Position numbers and translations under genes: made by a program. The notes beneath the pieces were generated by a model. That model worked only from the letters and a program-made list of their open reading frames with translations. It made no database searches and was not told where the DNA came from. Positions 1 through 12,000 of a stretch of DNA of 64,000 bases are shown here, piece after piece. The stretch's first letter is position 1; each line of letters begins with the position of its first letter. Origin of the DNA: Chrysoperla carnea (lineage: Eukaryota; Arthropoda; Insecta; Neuroptera; Chrysopidae); assembly GCF_905475395.1 (NCBI RefSeq), contig NC_058342.1:31082140-31146139 (forward strand). The letters are read 5' to 3'.

Positions 1-2
1 GG

Positions 3-325
3 CTTGCCATGAATTTTGAGAATATTTAGAAAATAATTTACAATCAATTTATTATTTATTTGTCCAAAGTTTATGTTTGAGTTGTGAGTTATTAGAAGAA
101 GTTAAACATAATAGAGATTATTTAAAGTAAGAACAAGGAAATTTTATTAAATATCCTGATCAAGCCAAATGAAGGTAATGTACGCACATATTGGGTTGAC
201 TACTAAATCAGAAGTATGTCTTTTTTAAACTAATATTACAATTAATTCATAAAGTATAGAGTTAAAGTAGCTTTAATATTTAATTCTTAATTATTTGACT
301 TCTTAAATTAATACTTCAGAATTAC
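3..325 (+). repeat. Dispersed repeat, inverted copy at 60850-61185
   Basis: This AT-rich, non-coding stretch recurs in reverse complement at about 60850-61185 with only scattered differences. Shared landmarks include CATGAATTTTGA, GACTACTAAATCAGAAGTATG and GTTAAAGTAGCTTTAATATT. I see no terminal inverted repeat, target duplication or coding capacity, so the element class is unknown. The left end is at the window edge and may extend beyond it. Confidence 0.8.
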
Positions 326-1941
326 CAATGCACAGATATCCAAACAGTATCGTCAACAAAAAAATCAAAGCAAATCTGAGTAAAAAAGTAAGCGATACAT
401 TTATAATATACGAAGATACCATAGGAATATAGTTTCAACCGAGTGTCCCACTACACCTCTTGATTTTTTTTTTCTTCAAGTTATGTTTTTTAAATAAAAT
501 TTCTGAATATACAATTTTATTTGTAGTATCGTGAGATTTATTTCAATAACTGTGTCTTAACTCGAAGTTAAAAAAAATTCATCCTTGATAGATAAAATTT
601 GGTCACTCCTAGATATTATATTATGTTATTTTATAGATGTATTATACGTATAGGAATAGCAATAGATGCCTACTGACTGAGTAGTGAGTACTGCCTAGTG
701 CCCTAGTGCCAATTAGAACTAGAAGCGTCCTTTAGAAAATCGTTTTGATATGTTAAATTCATGTTGGTTTCGTCTGTTCACGAACAGTGGTTCGTGATCG
801 TATAATCGTATATCGTACGTTATACGTATGTATATCGTTTGTGGTACTCGTAACTCGTTATCGTTGTCGTTGTGCATTGTGTTGTGCGCGTCGCGGCGCA
901 CTACCATCCCAAGCAGGGGTTATAATATTCAATTGGATAGAGAAGAAACAGACGGCAGCACTCGCTTTCAGTTTTTTTTGCACAGCTAAAAAATAGTTAA
1001 TAAAAAAAAAAAAACCATCAAAAATGAATTAAAACAAAAATTTTCCGTTCAAAAATTCATTTTTGAAAGAAAATTTGTTGCAAAAAAACTTCTAAAAATT
1101 TTGTGTTGTGAAATATAAAAAAATTACTTGTTTCTTTTTTTTTTAAATATACTTTTGTATTTGTGTGTACTTAAAAAATAAGTGATATTTTTGAAAGTGT
1201 GTGTATTAGTAATAGATTTTCCCAAATGCACTTGAAAAAAGTAAAAATCTTGTTTTTAAATTTAAGTGGGGTAGCGTTGTTAAAATGTAGTTAAAAATTA
1301 AATAACCCAATTATTTTTAAATAAAATAATGATATTAATAAATTAAAAACATGATTAATAAATAAATTATTATTAATAATGATATCTGCAATGCTTTTTA
1401 AGAAAAGTCGTATTAAATTGAAAATTTTATTAAATTTTATTAGGTAGGACGATACCTAAACGTTAACGTAAAAGGTAAATAAGGGCTGCTAAAACTACCT
1501 ATTTTTAAAATTCAATTTTCAAAATCAAATGCATATCTTTATGCGTGTAATTTCTTTAAATTCAAATTCAAACACTAATCAAATCACATTTTCAAACATA
1601 ATAAGATTAAAATTCACAGTTTAATCTAATTAAGAAAATTCCTTTTTCAAGGGGTGAAGAATAATTTTCACAGTCCGCCATTTTAATTTGATTGTTTAAC
1701 ATTTATTATAAAAAAAATTAAATAAACTTTTATTAAAATTTTCTCCAAAAAATGTGTTTTGTGATTTACTAAAACTTTGTGTGTGTTTTTTTTTTGGTAC
1801 GTCAAAAAAGAAAAGTTTCGTATAAAAGTGGTTAAAAAACTGTATACAATTAAAAAATATTGTATACAGTTTGGGATATAAAGAAGAAGACTGGACAGTG
1901 TGTTTAAAAATTGTCATTATTAAAACATTCCGCCACATAGT
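326..1941 (+). promoter_or_regulatory. Shal upstream region, probable promoter and 5' UTR
   Basis: No coding region is seen here. The most GC-rich part, 840-970, contains CG-rich words such as GCGCGTCGCGGCGC and a TTCAGTTT initiator-like word near 965, followed by about 970 bases of A/T-rich leader before the Shal ATG. Placing transcription start near 965 is inference. A 5' UTR intron cannot be excluded. Short ORFs at 719-907 (minus) and 787-996 (plus) overlap each other on opposite strands and have no recognisable content. Confidence 0.3.
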
Positions 1942-3056
1942 ATGGCGTCGGTCGCCGCTTGGCTACCATTTGCCCGAGCGGCGGCCATAGGATGGGTACC
2001 CATTGCTACTCATCCTTTACCTCCGCCACCGATACCCAAAGATCGTCGAAAAGCTGACGATGAAAAACTGTTGATCAACGTGTCCGGACGTCGATTTGAG
2101 ACATGGCGTAACACTTTAGAAAAATATCCAGACACGTTACTTGGTTCAAACGAACGTGAATTCTTCTACGATGAAGATTGCAAGGAGTACTTCTTTGATC
2201 GTGACCCAGATATTTTTCGACATATTTTGAATTACTATCGTACTGGAAAATTACATTATCCAAAACATGAATGCTTAACTAGTTATGATGAGGAATTAGC
2301 GTTTTTCGGGATACTACCAGATGTGATTGGAGATTGTTGCTATGAAGACTATCGAGATCGTAAACGTGAGAATGCTGAACGTTTAATGGATGATAAACTG
2401 TCAGAGAATGGTGATCAAAATTTACAACAGTTGACGGATATTCGTCAGAAAATGTGGCGTGCATTTGAAAATCCACACACGTCAACAGCAGCTTTAGTAT
2501 TTTATTATGTGACGGGTTTCTTTATAGCCGTGTCCGTGATGGCCAATGTCGTGGAGACGGTTCCGTGTGGGATCCGACCAGGACGAGCTGGTACCCTGCC
2601 ATGCGGTGAACGCTACAAAATAGTATTCTTTTGTTTGGACACAGCCTGCGTTATGATCTTCACTGCTGAGTACTTGTTGCGGCTGTTCGCAGCACCAGAC
2701 CGTTGTAAATTCGTTCGTAGTGTGATGAGTATCATCGATGTGGTCGCCATACTTCCATATTATATAGGTTTAGGTATTAAAGACAATGATGACGTGTCCG
2801 GTGCTTTTGTCACGCTACGTGTTTTCCGTGTATTTCGTATTTTTAAATTTTCACGTCATTCACAAGGGTTACGTATCTTGGGTTATACTTTGAAGTCATG
2901 TGCCTCTGAACTTGGTTTTCTTGTATTTTCGCTAGCCATGGCAATTATTATATTTGCTACAGTCATGTTCTACGCAGAGAAAAATGTTGATGACACCAAT
3001 TTCACATCGATACCAGCTGCATTTTGGTATACAATTGTCACAATGACAACGCTGGG
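1942..3056 (+). CDS. Shal: Shal coding exon 1 (N-terminus, T1, S1-S5, pore helix)
   Basis: Encodes residues 1-371 and two bases of codon 372. It ends CTGGG before donor GTAAGT at 3057, so the first glycine of the GYG filter is split by the intron. Reading through the donor would stop at once (TAA at 3058-3060). Confidence 0.96.
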
Positions 3057-6000
3057 GTAAGTTTATTAACTTCGTAAACTTCTATCTACTAACGCTAATC
3101 TAAAATCTAACTTCAGTACTTCAGTACTTATGTAGTTAGTGCTACTAACTTTTTACTATGTTTTTTTTTATTTAAAGAAACTTTATTCAACTAATTGTTC
3201 ATGCATGATTTATTTTAAAGCACATGTTTTCTTCCTTTCCTTTTATTCCCTTCATCCTTGTCTTGCGTGCGAACACGGGCCAACATAATACTCAAAAGTT
3301 TAACACCGAAATTTCTTTTCAAATTACAAATTGATTTTTCAAATTGATCTATGATTTTCGATCAAGATAGTCTCTATGCAGTAAGAAAGCAAAAAGTTAA
3401 ATAATTATCTGTGAATAGATCTTTGATCCAAGATTTTCCATCCAGATAATCGAATTCAGCGATTGTTTGCCGTTTTTTGACCTAGAACATACTAGAAAGT
3501 AATACAATGATTAAAACGTTCGATCGTTTTCGAGTCCTTTCTAAGTGTGATTCGATGAGAAAATTGATGTAAATTTGATAAATAATGAATAACAGGCTGA
3601 TCGAGTTAGGCCAGAAAAATAAAGTTAGTCAAATAATTTTAGCCCCTTATGAGTGCTTTTTATTTAATTAAGCTTTATCTAAATAGGGCAAAAACGATTG
3701 ACCTAGTCACAGGGCTAAATAACTTCAAGGCGTTAATCTTTTTTTGGGGAAAAATTTCTATCTACAATGTAGTCAATATGTAGTCAACTTATCAGTAACT
3801 ATTCTGTAACTAAGGGCTTCATTTTCTTGGCTAGAACAGTAAATCACTCTTTACTGACAAAAATGAGAGCTACGTCAAAAATAGATTAGTCTGTTCGAAT
3901 ATTAATACTCGATCAGTGTGAATAAGGCTTTATTAATAAATTCAAAAAATATTATTTAATGTTTTACTAAGAAACATGTGCGTACTGAAAGGAGAAGGTC
4001 GGGGTCCCTACCCCCTCTCTCCACGAGGGCTGCCTACCGTTTTGTTGGCTGAGTATGTACTTTATGCTAAAAATTTATAATTTGCTCCTCTCTACATTAA
4101 CAATTCCTGTTTCCCTCCCCTTGGACCAAAAGCTGATTTAGCCAAAGTGAGTTAATTGTCCAGGAAGTCTCTGAATGGCCCTAGGATAAAGCCATAAAGC
4201 ATGCTATCGAGAAGCAAATAATTTGGTTGGGTTGGAATTCTAAGAAAGATAGTGTTTGTTACATTTTTCCAGCCGGTGCAAAACCTAAAAAAGGCAAAAG
4301 AACCGGTTTTGATAACAATATTTGAAATTTGTTAGACAGTATATTACTTTGATTGAAACAACTCATGCGTTTGTGTCAACTTCACGACTCAATACCGTGG
4401 TGTATCACATTCGTGGCACCATTCGCCATATATGATTTCGCGATGAGGTTGAGACAATCGGTTGATATTAAGAATTTGTTTTCAGTGTATCTTTCTTAAA
4501 ATTTTTTCTTCTACTCGGCCAATTTTTTTGCTTTTTGATAGCATGGATCTTATTTTGTATGGTATATTTTGATTCCCTGGAATATAAAAGTTGTAAGCTT
4601 AAATTTTAGGCATGTGCATGATTTGTTTAATGAGTGAATAATAATAAATTTTGATTTGTTTAAACAAATGACAGTTACGGAGATATGGTACCTGAAACAA
4701 TAGCGGGTAAAATAGTTGGGGGTGTATGCTCGTTGAGCGGTGTGTTGGTGATAGCCTTACCTGTTCCAGTAATCGTATCAAATTTCAGTAGAATATATCA
4801 TCAGAATCAACGTGCTGATAAACGCAAAGCTCAAAGGGTACGTCAAATAATTTCGATTGTCAAAATTGAACGTGTTTATGACTTGACTACTGTACGTTTA
4901 CTGTTTACTACTTTCACACTATGTACTTAACTTAAATCACGTTCCACATGCATAGATACAACAGTTATATGTATTATAGTGTGAAGTATGCTTTATAACA
5001 AAACTCACAGCTACTTAGTTCAGTATCAGTGCCTATTTTTAACCAGCAGTATTATTTTGAGGTTCACGTTTTTATTTATAAATTATAACATTAATATTAA
5101 CTTTAACATTATACTTTATATTACTTATAGTACAATTAAACTAAGTATCTAATAGGAAAAAATTAATACATCTTTGAAATTTTCCAAGGTTATTTATTAA
5201 GGTGTAAACACTTCGTAAAAAAAAGTAGACCTCTCTCAGGGCCGTTCCTAACATCCTTTTTTGGGGGATAGTTAAGGGTTTTAATCTGTTTTTTATAATT
5301 TGTAAAAAACTGATTAAAACTCCCTACTACCCCTCAAAAAAAGGGGGCTAGGTACGCCCCTGAGAGGTCGACTTTTTTTTACAAAGTATTTACAGCCTTA
5401 TAAACAAATGTGGAAAATTTCAAAGATGCATTAATTTTTTCTTTATTATAATGATATTTTATTTAATTTTATTAGACTATTATATTATATTAATATTTTA
5501 ACATTACATTTACATCCTACTATAGTACAGTCGCTGCGGTTCGACTACAATGTCCTATTTACAATCCACATACGACATACTCAGACAATATGCTACGTCT
5601 AGTCTCCATCATTATCAAATCTATGACACAAGCGCGAATCCAGCCCTCAAAACAGGTGATGGGCTCGGCGCAGCATCCGAAAAACGGCCAAATGCGAATC
5701 GGAGTATGAACTCACTCATGGTCGATATAGTGCATTCCTACAAAGGAGATGTTTACAAAATATATGACGCTCTGACCAAAATTTTGTACAGTGTATTCGT
5801 AAATTAATAAACCTGTAAAATGTTAGTTTGCTCGCTTACAAAAATTACAAAAGTAAATGTGCGTTTGTTTACACATCACAGTGTCACATTTAGATTCTAA
5901 ACTACTGAACCAATTTTGATGAAATTTTTGTTACTTCAAATTAAATTAAACGCCAGTATACATTTTACATTAAATAACTTTATTTAAGTTCTTTACTTAA

Positions 6001-9000
6001 ATAACAAATTCAAGCTTTTGTTTTTTTTTTTCGCGGAAGCGTTGATAATATCATCGATTTCCAGATGTTTAGGAAAGCAAGCCCGAATAATCTTATTTTC
6101 ACATTCTGTTTTCCATTTGGCCACCCAGAGTCATTATTCATTTATAATAATTGATTCACTATCGTTAATGAATCTCCAGTAATACAAACAAAAAATTGTG
6201 GGATATGAAAAATGAACTTTCGACTTTTTATGTGTGTATCTGTATTCTTTGCTCTGACTCGTGAGACATGATCAACACGTGCGTCTGTACTATAAAAAAT
6301 TCACAATATTTTTCAAATTGAATTTGGGCCGTTTCTTTTGGCCATGCGCAATAAAATTGAAAACAGTACACTTGTGAATGAATACTGTTGAAGCTTATTT
6401 AGAATTAATTAATTTTTGATTTAACATTGCTATATAGTTCAGTTACAGTAGGTACAGTTATGGTGAATTCACACCGCAATCAATGACAAGTCCACCTATC
6501 CACTGATCAATGAACTATGATACTTACTTTTAATCCGAGTATTTGCGAACATATGGGCGCGCATCTCACACATAATATTTGACATTTGTATTTACAAGTC
6601 AAATATGTATGATATTCGCGCATATGGTCCGCAAGTGCTCGGACTAGAAGTAAGTAGTATGAACTCTATGAAATCCATGATTCAATCGTCATTTTATAGA
6701 TCATTTTTCATAGACATACTAATCATAGAGCTCAGTGATGAGTGGACGGAGCAAAGGAGCAATTAATATTCACGTGTCACGTGCGTTTTGAGTTCAACAT
6801 AAAATCTTCAAAAACAAATCGCTTTACTAAAAACGTATTAACTCATAAATTGTTTCGTTTTCTTGTTTTTCTTCTATCTTTTTTTGTTTTATAGTTTGAG
6901 GTTAAGTTTTTTTTAAATTTATTACTATAACAGTTGTATATTGTTGTCTCTCTTTACTATTACGTTTACGTATGGTTGTGGTACGTTATGCGTATCTGCG
7001 GACATACATAATTACACATTTACTATGGTGGTTGCGTTCAATTGAGGTGAGTGCTAGTACCGGCACCCCGTATATGATAATCAATTTTTCTTTATTATAA
7101 ATGAGGTGCCAGTGCTACCTTTCTCCTCATTATAGCTCACGTCGACTGAACGCAGCCACTGTGAAATTATATTCAGTGTCAAATAATTTGCAACAGTAAA
7201 TCACATTCTAAACGATTTTTACTGTAATAATAACACTTAGAATGTTATCACTGATGCGTTTTTAATGACACGGAGATACATTCGCATCACTTGCTGCATT
7301 GTTGCTATCACGTTGCCTATTTGATATTTATATACAATTTGCTCCGTAATTCTCGTATTCATCTCACACCATAGAGATATGAAGATAGAGAACGCTAGCC
7401 TGTTAGTGGATGCGAAGCGAGAGAGAAGACTGCCAGTAAGTTCCCCTGTGTCCTTGTCTAATACATATGATTATGACAAGGACCCAGGGGAACTCACTGA
7501 CAGTCTTCTCTCTCATTTAGCATATCGCCTCCACTTATAGGCTAGCAGATTCCTCGCGTTCTCTATGTATATTATTCTATGGCTCACACTGTAACCGGAT
7601 TGACTAAAAATTTAAATTACACACCACGTTAGCTGTTAATAGTTCCGTTTTATTAATTTTTAAATTTTTTGTAAAATTCCAAGAAAACAATTATTTCTCA
7701 AAACACAAAATCAAATCAATTAAATTTTGCAAATGTCACCATATTATAGTGTATCATTACCATGGAAACGCCTCCAATAGAACTCATGCACGGTGCGAAT
7801 ACTTGATTGAATTTAAAAAAAAACTAGGGACTTTTTTACTTTTAGTTTGACTTTAGAAATTCATTCTTCAAAGATTCTTAGTGACTTTTCTTCTTATGTC
7901 AATATTTAGCCAAATATAAATTGCCAAAAGTGTTATCTTGGTCTAAGTGGTCATTTAATAATTTCACTGCAAATATTTACCTTTAAAGTTTGCGAAGGTT
8001 TAGTCAAAAACCCAATCTTGTGTCATACCCAAATGATATATAGATGGCAGCATTTAGAACACGTAATTTTAAAAAACATGGAATAGTTATTATACAGTGC
8101 AACCTCATTATAATACTTTGGTGAACAAATAAATAGAGATGATGTAAACTGTACTAAACTTTGTAGTTGCGGTTTTGTGAGAGGCTATTTCCGTTATAAT
8201 ATTTACAAAAACATGTTTATTTGATAATCTAATAATTGATTTGGCGAGATTTATGGGCACAATTTGACTCTGATGGTATTACAGAAAGCAAGATTAGCGC
8301 GAATACGTATCGCAAAAGCATCCTCAGGTGCAGCATTTGTTAGCAAGAAGAAAGCGGCTGAAGCACGTTTGGCCGCCCAAGAATCTGGCATCGAATTGGA
8401 TGATAATTATCGTGAAGAAGATATATTCGAGTTACAGCATCATCATTTACTGCGATGTTTAGAAAAAACAACGGTAATTTGAGTTAATTTTTTGTTATTT
8501 TGTTTTGAATTACTAAAACTAATCGCTACATAAAAATAGTATCGTATCCGTATGCTAATTACAATTAATTGAACTGTGATTCTCTGATATTCTTTTGTTT
8601 TGTTTTGTACAAAATGAATTGCCTTCAATTCGATCCGTATATTTTGAACACCCAAAGTGTTTACAACTGTGGAAAATTTCAAAGATGCATTAATTTTTTC
8701 TTTATTACCATGATATTATTTTTAATTTTATTAGATTATTTAGTGTTTTTAAAATTGATCTTAGCTCAGTTTTAAATCCACGCACGTTGAATCCATTTTT
8801 GAACAGCACAAACATACGAGTATAGTTGTTTAATCAAAATATACGGCGGATTTATATTTGACGGCCAATTCAAATAATTACAAATTATGAACTTACAACA
8901 GGATAGGGAATTTGTTGAATTGGATGTACCATTTAATGGACAACCAAAACGACCGGGATCACCCTCGCCCATGGCAAGTCCAGCACATTCAAGTACAAGT

Positions 9001-12000
9001 CGTCATGTCGGCGGTCTGTTACACGCATGTTGCGGAGGTTGTTGCTGTACGCAACGTTATCAGGTACTAATTTTGTTATTTAAAACATTGCAATCTTGAA
9101 ATCAAATTTCAATTCGATCTGACTCCTGGTTTAGGTATTTCGACCTGTGATCCGAATGTAATTATTATTATTATTATTATTATAAATTACCTTATTGTAA
9201 GAGTACTGTTTCGTTACTCGTTACATGGCCTAAGACCTCTTGGAGAACACACAAATTAGTGGAGTGGAGTGACAAATTAGTCACATGGTTTCTACTATTT
9301 CTAATTTTCCGCCACTTAAAAAATGTAGTGATCAAATTGAACTTTATCGTTATGATTTCCGCAACTTTAAAAAAAAAATATAGCGAAAAAGTTCAGCCAT
9401 TTAAACTTTATCAGTAAGAAAAAAACAATGAAATAAGTTCAATTTGACGATCAAGCTTTTATATGTCCTCGAAGACTAATAATTTTCACGAAGACATCTA
9501 TAAATAATAGCTTGTAGCTAATTCATACCGATCAAAGCTTTATCGAAATACCTATTTAAAATTAATCCATTGTTCTAGACATTGGAGCAGATATTATATG
9601 AAATTTGATTTCAATGGCTACCCTTGTGGAAATAAATCTGTTCTGGAACTCTGGAATATTAACTTTGAAATTCAGACAAAGAATATGTCAAGTGAAACTA
9701 TCTCTGAATAAGTCAGAAAAAGTCTGAAAATATCAAATAAATTATTAATCAATCATTTTCTGTCATTAAATTATTGATTAATAATTTATTTGATATTTTC
9801 AAAATTTTTCTGACTTTTTCAGAGATAGTTTTACTTCACATATTCGTTTTCTGAATTTGAAACTAAATATTCTCCAGAGTTCCAGAACAAATTTATTTTT
9901 ACAAGGGTAGAGGTATCTCAAATCTTGGATCAGTATTGCCAGCCCTTGAATAGGATACCCACTAATATTTCGTATAAAACACCAAATTTATTTTTACAAA
10001 ATTTTTCGGAATGTATCAACAAGTTGGCAACACTGTCTTTGATAAAATAATTGAATAGTGTAACAATTTTGAGGTGATGTTTTTTTTTCTTTGAGAAGAT
10101 TAAAGAATCTAACCTAGAATCAAAATGTCCCCGAATCTGTCTTTGAATTAAGAAATACCAACATGACAATTACAAAATAAACGTATTACGTAACGCATTT
10201 ACGTGTACGTAATCGTTTGTGATTGGCTTCAGTTGGCTCATTTGGTTAGACAAAGACAATAAAAGTATTTTTTTTCTTGATTTTAGGTGAATTTCTATTT
10301 GTTTAAAAAAGAAACTTTTCCATTCAACAATTCCTAATTATTTTTTTGTTTATCATGTTTCTGTTTGTTTTCATTTTACAAGCGTTACAAAACGGGAATG
10401 GGAAAGGCTAGTTTGGGAATGATGGATGTTGCCGAAACTGAAGTTAGTTTTAGTACACATAACGTAAAACGTAAATAATTAAACGTAAATACGTTTACGT
10501 TAAACATGATCGTTGCGTTGGTTGTTATATTTTTTTTTTTAATATTTTACCTTATTTTTGGTTTTTATTTTTATAAATGGCGTCGCTCTTTGTCAAAATA
10601 CTTTTTCACCTATGCTACCTAAATAAATTTAAAAATAAATGATCATCGATCATTTGTCCTGTCGTAGATTGCTAGAGAAATTTAATTTTTCTATTTGGTA
10701 TCTGTTTTAACTTTGAGTCTCTTCTTACCCTTTTCGCCTCTTTTAGAGCCTGTTTGTGAGTATTGTTAAAAATCAAACACCATGGACCGATCGATCGATT
10801 TTGGTGATTTTGATATTTAACTTTACAATCTTTTTGCTGTTTAGTTTGTATCGATATTCGAACGAGTGTAGATTAAAATACCTACAGGAATATTCCATTC
10901 AACAAGTTTTCCTTTAAAAGATCCGAGTTCATTACTCATTTTGGCTTCCTAAAAATATGCAACATTTGGAATAGTGAGTTTTCAAAAACTATTCGCTCAG
11001 ATAAACGTGATTTTTGTAATTTTTTTAGGTCTAAATTACCACTTATACTGAGATTCATCGAAATTGGTACAAAAAATTTACTTTGATAAATAGTTTCAGA
11101 TATATTATCTGAATCCTTGCTCGATTTTAGATGATATTTCTCGATCTCGGCATATCTGGCAAACATTGAGTCAAATCGCCAAATTAACATGATTTTTATT
11201 GTTTTTGGGAAGAAGTTTTCAAAAAGAAGTTTTGACCCAAAAGATACAAAATTAATTTGTCGATGTGTAGCATTATTTTTGCAATATGCCCAGAAACCAG
11301 TATTTTAACCTGACTCAGAATATCAGAGGTTTTGGACGCAATTCTCGTTAATATATGTAAATTTCGTCATATAAGTGACGTATTGAGATATAAAATGTTC
11401 AGCGCAATAATGAATCTAAATGTTACATATTTTGAGTCAGAAACGTGTTACATGAACTGAATTGTTATGTTACACCCTGTAAATTTTAATAGCTATCTTG
11501 ATTAATGATCATATAAATTGCACAATCTTATATTTCATTATAATGTCTTAACACAAATTTCAATTATCCCCCTTGTAAAATATTAGCCCTATTGATTTGA
11601 GTTCAAGCGCTGAACGGAGTTGAGTTAGCATTAAAATTTATGACATTGAGAAATATTCAAATCCTTTGAACCCGCCCCCCGGTCTACTCGTACTCGTATT
11701 GGCTAGTATTGTATAATTTTATGTTAAAACAAAACAGGTTTGTGTGGACCATGACCATCCGGTTTAATTATGTAAAAATTTAAATCTTGATCTTTAGGTA
11801 AGTCAAGGGAATGTCGCTGACCGTTGACCGTTCACCGTTCATATAAATCTTAATGTGTTCCTGTCTCCAATACCAACTTAGTTTTCTTAGATTCTCTTTC
11901 TGAATCATTCTTATGATATTTCTCCCTAGCATTACCATTTGTTTATTTTAAGTGTACTTTAAGGAGGGTGACTCGCCAGTAATAGAAAAAAAATTAATTA

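Larger units (their letters stand above)
4838..8284 (+). other. Shal intron 2, rich in foldback elements
   Basis: No supported exon is seen. It holds the inverted-repeat elements listed separately (5155-5441, 6470-6765, 7022-7163, 7368-7583) and a dispersed repeat (5850-6185). An 85-codon ORF at 5550-5807 has no recognisable content and is not supported as a gene. Confidence 0.8.

Noticed and set aside
5550-5807. 85-codon plus-strand ORF in Shal intron 2
   Set aside because: Does not match any Shal segment or known domain, no splice sites joining it in frame, and AT-rich intron sequence yields ORFs of this size by chance.
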